Origin: Nitratireductor basaltis
Lineage (GTDB): Bacteria > Pseudomonadota > Alphaproteobacteria > Rhizobiales > Rhizobiaceae
Reading direction: 5' to 3'
DNA length: 47,681 bases
NCBI RefSeq assembly: GCF_000733725.1
Contig: NZ_JMQM01000001.1
Location: 2,515,286 to 2,562,966 of the forward strand
A program made the position numbers and the translations under genes. The notes under the pieces are model-generated. The model had not been told where the DNA came from. It worked only from the letters and a program-made list of their open reading frames with translations, and did not search any database. Within the stretch, counting starts at the first letter, position 1. The number at the start of each line of letters is the position of its first letter. Of the stretch, positions 1 through 9,106 are shown one piece after another.

Positions 1-520
1 TGTCGCAGGACTTGCCCTTGGTCCACTGACCTGCACGTTCCGCCTGGAATTCGCGCTCCGAGACATCATTGATGACGCAGTAGCCGGCAACATGATCCAG
101 CGCATCGGCCTCCGAAACATATTTCGCAGGCTTGCCGATGACCACGCCAAGCTCGACCTCCCAGTCGGTCTTTTTCGAGTTGCGCGGAATGATGATCGGA
201 TCGTTGGGCCCGCAAATGGCGCTGGTGGCCTTCATGAAGATGACCGGCTCCGGCGGCACTTCCGCACCGGTCTCTGCGGCGTGGTCGGAATAGTTCAGGC
301 CGATGCAGATGAACTTGCCCGTGCGGCCGACGCAGGCGCCGAGGCGTGGACTGCCCTCAACCACCGGCAGGTCATCCAACTTGATGTCGAGGCTGTCGAG
401 ACGGGTCAGGACATCACCTGCGATATCATCGACAACGCCGGACAGATCGCGGATCTTTCCCTCGCCATCGAGAACCCCCGGCTTCTCCGCGCCGCGCTCT
501 CCGAAACGTACGAATTTCAT
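1..520 (-). CDS. Fumarylacetoacetate hydrolase (FAH) family enzyme, C-terminus beyond window
   Basis: Probable 2,4-diketo-3-deoxy-sugar-acid hydrolase; it would split a 2,4-diketo acid into pyruvate and a hydroxy acid in the cytoplasm. About 173 residues are visible, starting MKFVRFGERG at an ATG preceded by GGAG; the 3' end is cut off by the window edge. Family landmarks seen are GLNYSDHAAETG, the metal-ligand segment DWEVELGVVIGK and the motif INDVSER. It is the last visible gene of a minus-strand operon, 27 bp after the SDR. The SDR/FAH pair next to an enolase-superfamily dehydratase is the hallmark of the non-phosphorylative L-fuconate or L-rhamnonate route, so substrate assignment is by context. 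Ureidoglycolate lyase or another FAH activity cannot be excluded. Confidence 0.85.
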   Translation of the reverse strand, partial: MKFVRFGERGAEKPGVLDGEGKIRDLSGVVDDIAGDVLTRLDSLDIKLDDLPVVEGSPRLGACVGRTGKFICIGLNYSDHAAETGAEVPPEPVIFMKATSAICGPNDPIIIPRNSKKTDWEVELGVVIGKPAKYVSEADALDHVAGYCVINDVSEREFQAERAGQWTKGKSCD

Positions 521-547
521 GGAAACAAACTCCTTCTACGCGAAAAA

Positions 548-1282
548 TCAGGTGGTCCAGCCGCCATCGATGGCGTGCAACTGCCCAGTTGTGAAGCCAG
601 CCTCGTCGCTGGCAAGATAGGTGGCGAGTGCCGCGATCTCTTCGGGCTTGCCAAGCCGGCCCATGGGCTGGCGTGCGAGGAATGCCTTGCGCGCTGCCTC
701 ATAGTCGCCGCCCGCCCGCATGCGATCATCCAGCGAGGGGCTTTCGACCGTGCCGGGGCAGATCGCGTTGCAGCGAATGCCTTTGGCCACGAAATCTGCG
801 GCGACAGACTTTGTAAGGCCCGCAACGGCAGCTTTGGTGGCCGAATAGATGAAGCGGTTCTGCGGTCCGGTGATCGCACCGGCGACCGAAGAAATGTTCA
901 CGATCGAACCTGCACCCTTTTCCAGCATGCCCGGCAGCACGGCCTGGATGGTGTGGAACATGGATGTGACATTGAGATCGAAGGCGAAATTCCAGTCTTC
1001 ATCGGTCGCATCTAGGATGGTGCCGCCATGCACGAAGCCTGCACAGTTGAACAGCACATCCACGTGACCGATCTCCGCGACGAGCGCCTTGATCGCGCCA
1101 TTGTCGCGCACGTCGAGCCTGCGACAGGTGATGTTCGCATGGGAGAGTTCCCCTAGCACCTTCTCGTTCAGATCCGTGGCGAACACCTTTGCCCCCTCGT
1201 CGGCCATGCGCAATGCCGTGGCACGTCCGATACCCTGGGCACTTGCCGTTGCAAGTACCACCTTTCCTTCAAGTCTATTCAT
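548..1282 (-). CDS. SDR oxidoreductase, 2-keto-3-deoxy-L-fuconate dehydrogenase-like
   Basis: NAD-dependent short-chain dehydrogenase of 244 aa, expected to oxidise the C4 hydroxyl of a 2-keto-3-deoxy sugar acid. The start MNRLEGKV is preferred over a 35-residue upstream extension because GAAAGGGAGAG precedes this ATG. Seen in the sequence: the nucleotide-binding segment ATASAQGIG (the family usually has TGxxxGIG; here the first Gly is Ser-type), FNCAG, catalytic Ser in VNISSVAG and the YSATK catalytic motif. The terminal GGWTT is typical of the family. The NRLxGK...AQGIGRATA start is typical of fuconate-pathway SDRs. It sits between the TRAP genes and the FAH enzyme, agreeing with a role between dehydratase and hydrolase. 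Substrate stereochemistry is inferred. Confidence 0.85.
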   Translation of the reverse strand: MNRLEGKVVLATASAQGIGRATALRMADEGAKVFATDLNEKVLGELSHANITCRRLDVRDNGAIKALVAEIGHVDVLFNCAGFVHGGTILDATDEDWNFAFDLNVTSMFHTIQAVLPGMLEKGAGSIVNISSVAGAITGPQNRFIYSATKAAVAGLTKSVAADFVAKGIRCNAICPGTVESPSLDDRMRAGGDYEAARKAFLARQPMGRLGKPEEIAALATYLASDEAGFTTGQLHAIDGGWTT

Positions 1283-1443
1283 GACTCTCCCTTTCAAGAA
1301 CACCCATCTCCGAAACCGCTCGGGCCGCGCCGCGAAGCGACAGCACACAGCGGTGAATATCGAAAGGACAGACGGGTTCAGAAACACCCTTGCCTACACG
1401 GACCCCATCCGCAGCTCTTCATCTAGGTCATCCAAGCCCCTAA

Positions 1444-1461
1444 CCGTACGCTACGGTACGG
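1444..1461. repeat. Inverted repeat between dctM and the SDR gene
   Basis: CCGTAC and GTACGG arms (6 bp) flank a 6-nt loop inside the 219-bp gap between dctM and the SDR gene. There is no T-run, so it could be an RNA hairpin that trims or stabilises the operon transcript, or a weak operator. The function is not shown. Confidence 0.35.
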
Positions 1462-1501
1462 GAGTCTAAGGGCGAGACAGACATGAGCCGCATCCAACAA
1501 C

Positions 1502-2779
1502 TCACCGATAGAACTGAGTGGGCAGATAAAGCGAAAATGCAGGCACGAATGTCACCAGCAGTAGCACGACTATGAGCGGCACCAGGAAGGGTGCCGTCGC
1601 CTTGAGGCAGCGCTCGAAGCTCACGCCGGAAACCTGCGCCAGCACGTAGAGGACCATGCCGACAGGGGGTGTCAAAAGCCCGAGCATCAGGTTCAGGACC
1701 ACTACAATCCCCAGATGCACCGGGTCTATGCCTACCTGCTGTGCAATGGGCAGCAGCACCGGCACCAGGATCGTGATTGCCGCGATGGTTTCCATGAAGA
1801 GACCAAGCGCAAGCACGATCAGCGTAATGAATATCAGTATGACCTGCGGGTTCTGCGAGATGGACAGCAGGAACTCGCCCAGGCCATTCGCTACCTGGTT
1901 TGCGGTCAGTATCCACGCGAAAATCGTGGCTGCCGCGACAATCAATAGGATCGCGGCGGATGTTTCAATCGTGTCGATCGACACACGCAGGATGTGCCGC
2001 CAGGTCAGCGTGCGGTAAACGAAGAGGCCGAGGCAAAGCGCATATGCCGCTGCAGCAACGGCGGCCTCGGTAGGCGTGAACAGGCCGGAAACAATGCCGC
2101 CCACGATGATGACGGGCGTAAGCAGCGGCAGAAAGGCTTGCAAGAAAGATGCTAGCACCAACGCCGGGCGGAAGACCAGGTCGCGCGGATAGTCGCGCCG
2201 CCAGGCATACCACGCCACCATGATCATCAGCGCCACCGCCATCATAAAGCCCGGCACAAGGCCCGCGGCAAAGAGTTCGCCGATGGAGGCGGAGGCCATG
2301 ACGCCATAGATGACGAGCGGAAGCGAGGGTGGGATGATTGGACCGATGGTCGAACTTGCGGCGGTCACGCCAACTGCGAAATCCGTGTCATAGCCGGCAT
2401 CACGCATCGCCTTGATCTCGATGGTGCCAAGGCCACCGGCATCGGCAACAGCAGCACCCGACATGCCTGCGAAGATGACTGACGCACCGACGTTAACATG
2501 GCCCAGACCACCCGGGGCCCAACCGACCAGCGCGCGGGCGAAAGTGAAGATGCGTTCGGTGATGCCAGCCGTGTTCATCAGGTGCCCGGCCAATATGAAG
2601 AACGGGATGGCGAGAAGCGGAAAGCTGTCCACGCCATTGATCATGTTGTGGACCACCACGACATTCGGCAGTCCTTCCAGAAGAATATAGATGGCTGACG
2701 CGCTCGCGAGAGACAGCGCAACCGGCATGCCCAGCACGAGCAGCAGGGCAAGCAGAACAAACATTACAAGGAGCGACAT
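1502..2779 (-). CDS. dctM: TRAP transporter large permease (DctM/SiaM family)
   Basis: Twelve-helix-type permease (425 aa) that moves an organic acid, here probably a sugar acid, across the inner membrane using the ion gradient. The start MSLLVMFVLL is chosen because it lies 4 bp after the dctQ stop; the frame runs 19 residues further upstream without support. The protein is strongly hydrophobic, with family landmarks LLAIPFFILAGHLMN, the IGPIIPPSLPLVIYG segment, FTPTEAAVAAAAYA, and LLTPPVGMVLYV near the C-terminus. Gene order P-Q-M matches the family. Its place in an operon with a dehydratase, SDR and FAH enzyme suggests import of the acid form of the sugar that the neighbouring ABC system brings in as the free sugar. 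Confidence 0.93.
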   Translation of the reverse strand: MSLLVMFVLLALLLVLGMPVALSLASASAIYILLEGLPNVVVVHNMINGVDSFPLLAIPFFILAGHLMNTAGITERIFTFARALVGWAPGGLGHVNVGASVIFAGMSGAAVADAGGLGTIEIKAMRDAGYDTDFAVGVTAASSTIGPIIPPSLPLVIYGVMASASIGELFAAGLVPGFMMAVALMIMVAWYAWRRDYPRDLVFRPALVLASFLQAFLPLLTPVIIVGGIVSGLFTPTEAAVAAAAYALCLGLFVYRTLTWRHILRVSIDTIETSAAILLIVAAATIFAWILTANQVANGLGEFLLSISQNPQVILIFITLIVLALGLFMETIAAITILVPVLLPIAQQVGIDPVHLGIVVVLNLMLGLLTPPVGMVLYVLAQVSGVSFERCLKATAPFLVPLIVVLLLVTFVPAFSLYLPTQFYR

Positions 2780-2783
2780 CGGA

Positions 2784-3341
2784 TCAGATCTCGAAGGTTT
2801 CGGTGTTGCGCGCCTCGTCTGCCACCACTTGCGCATTGCGGGAAAGCGTGCGCCAGAGCTGGTGGAGGCTGATGATGGTCATTATGAAAAGCGAGGCCGC
2901 CACGATGCCGTAGAGATAGGCCTTGGAGATGTTGAGCGAGATCATCTTCTGATGGCTCGTGCGCTGGGCAAGCTCGACGGTAAACCAGGCGGCATAGCCG
3001 AGGAACAGCGAGGAGCCTGCGTGAACCACGGTCAGGGCTGCCTTCACCTTCGGTGGAGACATGCGCTGATGAAGAAAAGTCAACGCGATGTGGCTGCCTT
3101 TTCTAAGACCCGTGATCGCGCCGACGAAGCATAGCACCACGAGGAAGTAGCGCGCCGCCTCCTCTGTCCAGCCAAGAGAATTGTTCAACACATAGCGCGT
3201 GAAGAACTGGGCAAGAACGATCGCGAAAAGTGCCCAGAAGATCAAAAGCGCAGGGATATCCGCCTTGCGGATGTCCCTGATATCGTCGGACATTTCCGCT
3301 TGCGCGAAATCATTCTTCAGATGTTCGGTATCGAGGGTCAT
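2784..3341 (-). CDS. dctQ: TRAP transporter small permease (DctQ family)
   Basis: Small membrane subunit (185 aa, about four transmembrane helices) that partners DctM. The start MTLDTEHLKN is chosen because the longer open frame to 3518 runs into dctP coding sequence and lacks a membrane or signal character. The family signature NSLGWTEEAARYFLVVLCFVG is present. It is separated from dctP by 55 bp containing a perfect hairpin and lies 4 bp before dctM. Confidence 0.9.
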   Translation of the reverse strand: MTLDTEHLKNDFAQAEMSDDIRDIRKADIPALLIFWALFAIVLAQFFTRYVLNNSLGWTEEAARYFLVVLCFVGAITGLRKGSHIALTFLHQRMSPPKVKAALTVVHAGSSLFLGYAAWFTVELAQRTSHQKMISLNISKAYLYGIVAASLFIMTIISLHQLWRTLSRNAQVVADEARNTETFEI

Positions 3342-3366
3342 GAAGTGCCGCCTCAATTGAAGGGCG

Positions 3367-3388
3367 TCGGGTCGCAGAAACGACCCGA
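3367..3388 (-). terminator. Perfect hairpin after dctP (attenuator or mRNA stabiliser)
   Basis: The 8-bp perfect arms TCGGGTCG and CGACCCGA flank the 6-nt loop CAGAAA. On the coding strand it lies 9 bp after the dctP stop and 25 bp before dctQ. No T-run follows on the coding strand, so it is better read as an element that keeps the binding-protein message abundant relative to the permeases than as a full terminator. Confidence 0.6.
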
Positions 3389-3396
3389 GCCGCTGG

Positions 3397-4374
3397 TCAC
3401 TCTGCGTCCGGAATGGCCTGCAGGCGCTCATAAATGGACGGTTCCCAAGGCATGTCTTCGCTGACCAGGAAAGGCTCGACCATTTCCTGGAATGGCTTGC
3501 GATCAACCTCGTGGACATTCAGTCCTTCACTGCGGAACCAATCCGCGAGGCTTTCCTCCTGGGACAGAATTTCCTGCGATGCCCAAGCCGCAGACTCCTG
3601 CAGCACCTCGGTCAGGGTGGCGAGATCCTCTTCAGCAAGGCTCGCCATCCGCATACCGGAAATGACAGTCACCAGTGAATTCACCACATGGCCGGTGAGG
3701 CTTATATCGGACTGCACCTCGTAGAACTTTTTGAACTTGATCGTTGGCAGCGGGTTTTCCTGCGCGTCCACCACGCCCTGTTGCAGTGCCAGGTAGACTT
3801 CCGAGAATGCCATTGGCGTGGGGTTTGCGCCCGTCGCCTGCGGGAAGAGCATATAGGCCGGCGCGTTGGGAACGCGGATCTTCAGGCCTTTCATGTCATC
3901 CGGTGTCTTGATGGCCTTATTGGCGGTAACATGACGCGCGCCGTAATAGGTCAGCGCCACGATCGAATTGCCAGAGGCATTCTGGTAACCTTCGGACAGT
4001 TCCTTAAAGAGATCGCTCTGGCCATAAGCTTTCCAATGCGCATAGCCGCGCAGCGTGAAAGGAAAGTCGGAGATTGCAAGCGGGCCGTAGACCGCCGATG
4101 CAAAGCCCGCTCCGGTGTAGATCACATCCACTGTTCCGAGAGACAGACCTTCATTGAGCGCATCTTCCTTGCCGAGGGAAGAGGCGGGAAAGACCTCCAT
4201 CGTGTAGCGGCCCTCTGTTCGCTTCTCCAGTTCCTCCGCAGCCTTCAGTGCGGCTTCGTGGTAGGGGGTGCCGACTTCATAAACATGTGCAAATTTGAGC
4301 GTTTCCGCGGCCTGCGCCCCGAGTGCGAAAATAGTGGCTGCCGCTGTTGCAGCCAGGATTGCGAGTTTCTTCAT
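3397..4374 (-). CDS. dctP: TRAP transporter solute-binding protein (DctP family)
   Basis: Periplasmic binding protein (325 aa) that captures the acid substrate and delivers it to DctQM. The start MKKLAILAATAAATIF is supported by CCGGAGGAGAAC immediately upstream and by a clear signal peptide ending near ALGAQA. Family features are LKFAHVYEVGTPYHEAA at the mature N-terminus, a conserved-type arginine region LKIRVPNAPAY, and DAQENPLPTIKFKKFYEVQ. It follows the dehydratase gene after 43 bp. A sugar acid is the likely ligand by neighbourhood; the ligand cannot be read from the sequence. Confidence 0.93.
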   Translation of the reverse strand: MKKLAILAATAAATIFALGAQAAETLKFAHVYEVGTPYHEAALKAAEELEKRTEGRYTMEVFPASSLGKEDALNEGLSLGTVDVIYTGAGFASAVYGPLAISDFPFTLRGYAHWKAYGQSDLFKELSEGYQNASGNSIVALTYYGARHVTANKAIKTPDDMKGLKIRVPNAPAYMLFPQATGANPTPMAFSEVYLALQQGVVDAQENPLPTIKFKKFYEVQSDISLTGHVVNSLVTVISGMRMASLAEEDLATLTEVLQESAAWASQEILSQEESLADWFRSEGLNVHEVDRKPFQEMVEPFLVSEDMPWEPSIYERLQAIPDAE

Positions 4375-4417
4375 GTTCTCCTCCGGTGAAAGTTGACTTG
4401 AGTACAAAAGATTGCCC

Positions 4418-5515
4418 TCACGCCGCCATGCGGTGTGCAGCATTCAGCTTCGCCCAATCGAAGGTCACGCCAGTGCCGGGCGCGTCCGAAGCCACGGCGA
4501 GGCCGTCCTCCAGAACAAGCGGGCGCGTTGTGTATTCATCGATGGGGAAGGAATGGATTTCGATATAGCCCGCATTCGACTGGGCTGAGACAAGGCTGAC
4601 ATGCAGCTCCTGCATGCCGTGGCTGCAAACGGGAATCCCATGTTTGCGCGAGAGTTCCGCAACGCGCATGAACCCTGTTACACCGCCGCAATTGGAGGAA
4701 TCGGGTTGGATGAACGACAGTCCGGCATCGGCGAAGGCATATTCGAATTCGTGGATCGTGTGCAGGTTCTCGCCCATGGCGAGCGGCACATCCGTCTCCC
4801 TCGCAATTCGAGCATATGACTTGTAGTCATCGGGGATGATCGGCTCTTCGAACCAGGTGATGTCATAGGGCTTGAAGGCCTTGGCTGCGGCAATCGCCTC
4901 ATCGACGCTCATGGAGTAATTGGCGTCCACCATGAATTTGACATCGGGTCCGATCAATTCGCGCACGGCCTTCACACGCGCAACATCATCGGCCAAATCC
5001 GGCTGACCGACCTTGATCTTCACCGCTTTCGCACCGCGTGCGAGGTAGGAGCGGATGCTGCCGAGAAGCTTGGGCAGCGGGAAATTGAGATCGATGCCGC
5101 CGCAATAGGCGCGGCAGCGGTCGGAAGCGCCACCGGCCATCTTCCACAAAGGCAGTCCTTCGCGCTTTCCCCGCGCGTCCCAAAGCGCGATATCGACTGC
5201 CGAAATGGCGAAGGACGCGATACCGCCGCGGCCGACATAGTGGATATGCCACTGCATCTCGTCATATAGCGCATCAATATCAGCGCCATCCCGCCCGATA
5301 AGCATCGGTTTCAGGTCATGCTCGATCATGGCCAAAATCGAATGGCCACCCTTGCCACCGGTATAGGTATAGCCCGTGCCTTCGCTTCCATCCGAGAACC
5401 GCAGCGTCACGGTAATCAACTCGAAATGCGTATGATCGCCGTGTTTGGCATCGGTCAGGACTTCAGCCAGAGGCACAGCGAAACGCTGCGCTTCAAGCGA
5501 CTTGATCTTGGCCAT
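4418..5515 (-). CDS. Enolase-superfamily (mandelate racemase type) sugar-acid dehydratase
   Basis: Mg-dependent enzyme (365 aa) expected to dehydrate an aldonic or aldaric acid to a 2-keto-3-deoxy acid. The catalytic set of the mandelate racemase subgroup is present: KIKVG (KxK), MVDANYSM (metal Asp), WFEEP (metal Glu), GENLH (metal Glu) and CSHGMQELH (general-base His). The N-terminal loop contains YTYTGGKGG, reminiscent of galactarate/talarate dehydratases. At 365 aa it is shorter than classical L-fuconate dehydratases (about 430-440 aa). It starts 1 bp after the downstream ABC permease stop, hence translational coupling. It is probably the committed step feeding the SDR and FAH enzymes; the exact substrate is unresolved. 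Confidence 0.88.
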   Translation of the reverse strand: MAKIKSLEAQRFAVPLAEVLTDAKHGDHTHFELITVTLRFSDGSEGTGYTYTGGKGGHSILAMIEHDLKPMLIGRDGADIDALYDEMQWHIHYVGRGGIASFAISAVDIALWDARGKREGLPLWKMAGGASDRCRAYCGGIDLNFPLPKLLGSIRSYLARGAKAVKIKVGQPDLADDVARVKAVRELIGPDVKFMVDANYSMSVDEAIAAAKAFKPYDITWFEEPIIPDDYKSYARIARETDVPLAMGENLHTIHEFEYAFADAGLSFIQPDSSNCGGVTGFMRVAELSRKHGIPVCSHGMQELHVSLVSAQSNAGYIEIHSFPIDEYTTRPLVLEDGLAVASDAPGTGVTFDWAKLNAAHRMAA

Positions 5516-5516
5516 T

Positions 5517-6515
5517 TCAGTTTTCCTTGGGAGATGCCACAGGACCGCTCATGCGTGACTGCAGCAGAATGACGATGAAGAGGAAGGCGCCGCGAATGAC
5601 CATCTGCCAGTAGGCGCTGAGGCTGATCGTGCCGCGTCCGTTCTCGAAATTGAGGATGTTGAAGACAAGGCCAAGCAGCAGCGCTCCGGCTATGGTGGCC
5701 GGGACGGAGCCAAGGCCGCCGGTCAGAAGCGTGCCGCCAACCACTACCGATGCGATGGCCGAAAGCTCCCAGCCGATCCCTTCCAATGGCTGCCCCGCTC
5801 CGAAACCGGAGGCAAGAAACACACCGGCCAGGCCGGCACAGCCGCCGCTCAGGACATAGACGAAGAACTTGGCGCGGTTGACATTGAGCCCCATCAGTTT
5901 CGATGCGTCCTCCGAACCGCCAATGGCAAGCACCGTGCGGCCAAGCGAAGTGTGTTCGAGCACCACCCACAAAATGACGGCCACCAATGCCACGATCACG
6001 ATGGCCCAGGGGAAGATGCCAAAGGCCTTCTCCATACCCAGCTTTGTAAAGTTGGACGTCCAGTCGATGGAGACCGTTTGTGCGCCGGAGATAATCAGCG
6101 CCCCGCCCTTGGCACCCAGCATGGTTGCAAGCGTTGCAATGAAAGGCGGGATCCTCATGGCCACCACGAAGAAGCCGTTCAAAAGGCCGATCGCGGCACC
6201 GGCCAGAATGCCGCCGGGAAGTGCGACTTCAATGCCATAGGGCGACAGATAGGCAGCCACCACCGAGGTGAATGCCGCGACCGAGCCCACCGACAGATCA
6301 ATGCCGCCCGTCATGATGACGAAACACATGCCGATGGAAATGAGGATGAACATCGCATTGTAATTGAGGAAGGACGCGATGTTGTAGGCGCTGCCGAAAT
6401 TCTCGTAGCGCAGCAGGCCGAACAGTATGAGCGCGATCAGCGCGACAAAGACGCCCGTGGTCTGGGCATTGCCGGTGAGATAGCGGCGCAGGTCGAAAGC
6501 GGATTGGTCGAGCAT
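5517..6515 (-). CDS. ABC sugar transporter permease (RbsC/YtfT family), second copy
   Basis: Inner-membrane permease (332 aa) of the carbohydrate uptake type 2 family. Typical signatures are [18 protein letters not shown] in the first third, [20 protein letters not shown] in the middle and [19 protein letters not shown] towards the end. It is paired with the preceding permease gene (3-bp gap) to make a heterodimer, as in galactofuranose transporters YtfT/YjfF. Stop and start codons are almost contiguous with the dehydratase gene (1 bp). Confidence 0.93.
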   Translation of the reverse strand: MLDQSAFDLRRYLTGNAQTTGVFVALIALILFGLLRYENFGSAYNIASFLNYNAMFILISIGMCFVIMTGGIDLSVGSVAAFTSVVAAYLSPYGIEVALPGGILAGAAIGLLNGFFVVAMRIPPFIATLATMLGAKGGALIISGAQTVSIDWTSNFTKLGMEKAFGIFPWAIVIVALVAVILWVVLEHTSLGRTVLAIGGSEDASKLMGLNVNRAKFFVYVLSGGCAGLAGVFLASGFGAGQPLEGIGWELSAIASVVVGGTLLTGGLGSVPATIAGALLLGLVFNILNFENGRGTISLSAYWQMVIRGAFLFIVILLQSRMSGPVASPKEN

Positions 6516-6518
6516 GAT

Positions 6519-7517
6519 CTATTCCTTCCGTCCCTGCTGCAGATATACGGCGGCAATGATGATGCCGGCCTTGGCGACGAGTGCCACCTCGTCGGCCACG
6601 CCATTGGCAAGCAGCGTGTATTTGACGAGTTGGATGATGATCGCGCCGAGGATTGCGCCGAAAATCGGCGCCCGCCCGCCCTGCAAGAGCGCGCCACCCA
6701 CAACAGCGGCAGCAATGGCATCAAGCTCCATGAGATTGCCGATGCGCGCGGCATCGGAAGCGGAATTGATGGCCACAACGATGAGACCGGCAATGCCTGC
6801 AAGCCCGGCGCAAAGCACATAGGCGCCGATTTTCACCCGCCGGACCGGAGCACCGGCAAGGCGCGCAGCCGTCTCATTTCCGCCAATGGCAAGCAGGTAG
6901 CGCCCGAAAAGCGAGCGATGGACGAGCCACCAGATCAGGCAGGCAATGGCAATCACCAGCCAACCCTGGAAGGGCAGACCGAGGATCTTGCCCGTGCCCA
7001 GATAGCTGAAACCCTTGTGCGAGAAGGTCTGCAGGTTTCCGTTGGTCAGAACCTGTGCGATGCCGCGACCGGAGATGAACAGTATCAACGTTGCAATGAT
7101 CGGCTGCACATTCAGAAAGCTGACGAGTGACCCGTTGAATAGCCCGCAAAGCAGCGCCACCAGCACCGGCACCACGAAGGCGGCGGCCAGACCGAGCATC
7201 GGATAGGCTTCCGCAAAGGATGAGGTGAAGATCAGCGGCGCCAATGCACCGGCCAGTGCCATGACCGCGCCGACAGAAAGGTCGATGCCGCCAGTGGCGA
7301 TGACGAGCGTCATCCCAACCGCCACGACCGCGATCGTAGCAACCTGGCTGATATTCACGAAAAAGGTCTGCGGATGCAGGAAATTCGGTGTGAAGGCGAT
7401 GTTGAACAGGATGATGGCGATAAGCGCGATCAGTCCGCCATTGCGTTTGGCGAAACCAATGAAGCTCTCAATCTGCATCACGCCCTTTTCGGCAGGGCTT
7501 GCTTCCGTGGCGCTCAT
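6519..7517 (-). CDS. ABC sugar transporter permease (RbsC/YtfT family), first copy
   Basis: Permease of 332 aa. The start MSATEASPAEKG is chosen because its ATG overlaps the ATPase stop (ATGA). The longer open frame reads antisense-like arginine-rich sequence and is rejected. It contains [37 protein letters not shown] and AAVVGGALLQGGRAPIFGA, all diagnostic for this family. It works with the ATPase and binding protein upstream. The two permeases are related but clearly diverged, so this is a heterodimeric channel rather than a recent duplication. Confidence 0.93.
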   Translation of the reverse strand: MSATEASPAEKGVMQIESFIGFAKRNGGLIALIAIILFNIAFTPNFLHPQTFFVNISQVATIAVVAVGMTLVIATGGIDLSVGAVMALAGALAPLIFTSSFAEAYPMLGLAAAFVVPVLVALLCGLFNGSLVSFLNVQPIIATLILFISGRGIAQVLTNGNLQTFSHKGFSYLGTGKILGLPFQGWLVIAIACLIWWLVHRSLFGRYLLAIGGNETAARLAGAPVRRVKIGAYVLCAGLAGIAGLIVVAINSASDAARIGNLMELDAIAAAVVGGALLQGGRAPIFGAILGAIIIQLVKYTLLANGVADEVALVAKAGIIIAAVYLQQGRKE

Positions 7518-9037
7518 GCGGGCCCCCTTTCCTCGTGATGCGCCATCGCGGCGACAAGGGCGTCTTCGGTAATGCCGGGATTGGTGAGCTCTGCCACCGA
7601 ACGTCCGTCCTGAAGCACGGTGATGCGGTCGGCACCTTCGACCAGCTCCTCGAATTCGGAACTGATGAGCAGCACGGCTCCGCCTTCGGCCACGTAATCG
7701 CGGATGATGGTCTGGATCTCGAGCTTGGCCCCGACATCCACGCCGCGCGTCGGTTCGTCCAGGATCAGAAGCTCCGGCTCGTTGGCCAACCAACGGGCGA
7801 GCAGGACCTTTTGCTGGTTGCCGCCCGACAGTTCCTTGATTGGCTGCTCCATCGAGGCGGTCTTGATGCCGAGCGCCTTGACGTAGCGGGCGACGATCTC
7901 TCGCTCACGCTTGCGATCAATGCCACCGCCTTTGCGAAGCCGGGGCAGCAAGGCCAGCGTGAGGTTTTCGCGCACGGACATGTCGGGCACGATCCCTTCA
8001 GCCTTGCGGTCTTCGGTGAGAAAGCCGATCCCGCCCTTGATCGCATCTGCCGCCGATGCGGGAGCCTTGGCGGACCTGGCGAACCGGATCTCGCCCTTGT
8101 CGAGCTTGTCGAGGCCGAAAATCGCGCGCGCGGTTTCGGTTCGCCCAGAGCCCAGAAGCCCGCCAAGCCCCACGATCTCGCCCCGCCTGATTTCCAGCGA
8201 AACGTCCCGCAGCGCGCGGCCAGAGCCAATCGAATTGGCAACAAGAAGCGCTTCGCCCGGCGCGCGGCTTTCGCCACCAAGGCCGGTCATGCCTGCTGAT
8301 GCAATTTCTTCTGCATTGCGGCCGAGCATGTCTGCGATCAGGCCGAGCTTGGTGCTGTCGGCGATATTTCGAACTGCCACCGTCTGCCCGTCACGCATGA
8401 CGGTGGCGCGGTCACAGATGGCAAAGAGCTCGTCGAGAAAGTGGGAAATGTAGAGAACGCCAACGCCCTCACGCTTCAATGCGCGCACCACCTCGAAAAG
8501 GGTCGCAACTTCGCGGTCATCGAGCGATGATGTCGGCTCGTCCATGATGACAAGGCGCGCATCAAGCGACACCGCACGGGCGATGGCCACCAGCTGCTGG
8601 ATCGCGGTAGAATAGGAGCCAAGCGGCTGCCGGACGTCGATATCGACACCGAAGCGCTGAAGGATTTCACGTGTGCGTGCATGGGCCTTCGGCCAGTTGA
8701 TCAGCCCGCCAAAGCGGCGTGGCTCATAGCCCATCACCACATTTTCGGTGACGGAGCGCAGCGGGACGAGATTGAGCTCCTGATAGATGGTGGCGATCCC
8801 CGCGTCCTGCGCCTCGCGTGGACTTCCGGCCGTAAGGTCCTTGCCATCAAACATCACTGTCCCGGCATCGCGCCGATAGACCCCGGTCAGGATCTTCACC
8901 AGTGTCGACTTGCCGGCACCATTCTGGCCGATGATCGCGTGAACCTCGCCCGGCTCGATCTCAAGCCCTGCACCTTGGAGCGCCGCGACACCGGCGAAGG
9001 ATTTCGAAATGCCGCGCATGCTGACGAGCGGTGTCAT
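7514..9037 (-). CDS. ABC sugar transporter ATPase with two nucleotide-binding domains (RbsA/YtfR family)
   Basis: Double ATPase (507 aa) energising sugar import. Domain 1 has Walker A GQNGAGKST near residue 38 and Walker B LVIMDEPTSSLDD. Domain 2 has the usual degenerate Walker A GLLGSGRTE and an intact LSGGNQQKV signature followed by LLILDEPTRGVDVG. Length and architecture are standard. A terminator-like hairpin separates it from the binding-protein gene, which would make the ATPase and permeases less abundant than the binding protein. Confidence 0.96.
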   Translation of the reverse strand: MTPLVSMRGISKSFAGVAALQGAGLEIEPGEVHAIIGQNGAGKSTLVKILTGVYRRDAGTVMFDGKDLTAGSPREAQDAGIATIYQELNLVPLRSVTENVVMGYEPRRFGGLINWPKAHARTREILQRFGVDIDVRQPLGSYSTAIQQLVAIARAVSLDARLVIMDEPTSSLDDREVATLFEVVRALKREGVGVLYISHFLDELFAICDRATVMRDGQTVAVRNIADSTKLGLIADMLGRNAEEIASAGMTGLGGESRAPGEALLVANSIGSGRALRDVSLEIRRGEIVGLGGLLGSGRTETARAIFGLDKLDKGEIRFARSAKAPASAADAIKGGIGFLTEDRKAEGIVPDMSVRENLTLALLPRLRKGGGIDRKREREIVARYVKALGIKTASMEQPIKELSGGNQQKVLLARWLANEPELLILDEPTRGVDVGAKLEIQTIIRDYVAEGGAVLLISSEFEELVEGADRITVLQDGRSVAELTNPGITEDALVAAMAHHEERGPA

Positions 9038-9058
9038 CGCTTTTCCCCGACTGGAAGT

Positions 9059-9097
9059 AAAAAAGGCCCGGGAAGCCGGGAGGGACTGTCCCGGGCC
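9059..9097 (-). terminator. Rho-independent-type hairpin with T-run after the binding-protein gene
   Basis: The perfect 9-bp arms GGCCCGGGA (9065-9073) and TCCCGGGCC (9089-9097) are separated by 15 nt. On the coding (minus) strand the stem is followed by a run of six T (plus-strand A 9059-9064). It lies 9 bp after the binding-protein stop and before the ATPase start, so partial termination inside the operon is likely. Confidence 0.75.
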
Positions 9098-9106
9098 AGC
9101 GGAGGA

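Noticed and set aside
92-1015. Long plus-strand open frame of 307 codons
   Set aside because: It is antisense to the FAH and SDR genes, has no family signature or ribosome site, and arises from GC-rich codon bias.
2784-3518. Longer dctQ start at 3518
   Set aside because: The extension overlaps the dctP coding end and the intergenic hairpin; the ATG at 3341 gives a normal DctQ length.
5952-7130. Plus-strand open frame of 392 codons over the ABC permeases
   Set aside because: The His/Asp/Gly-rich composition is typical of antisense reading through membrane-protein genes; both permeases are clearly real on the other strand.
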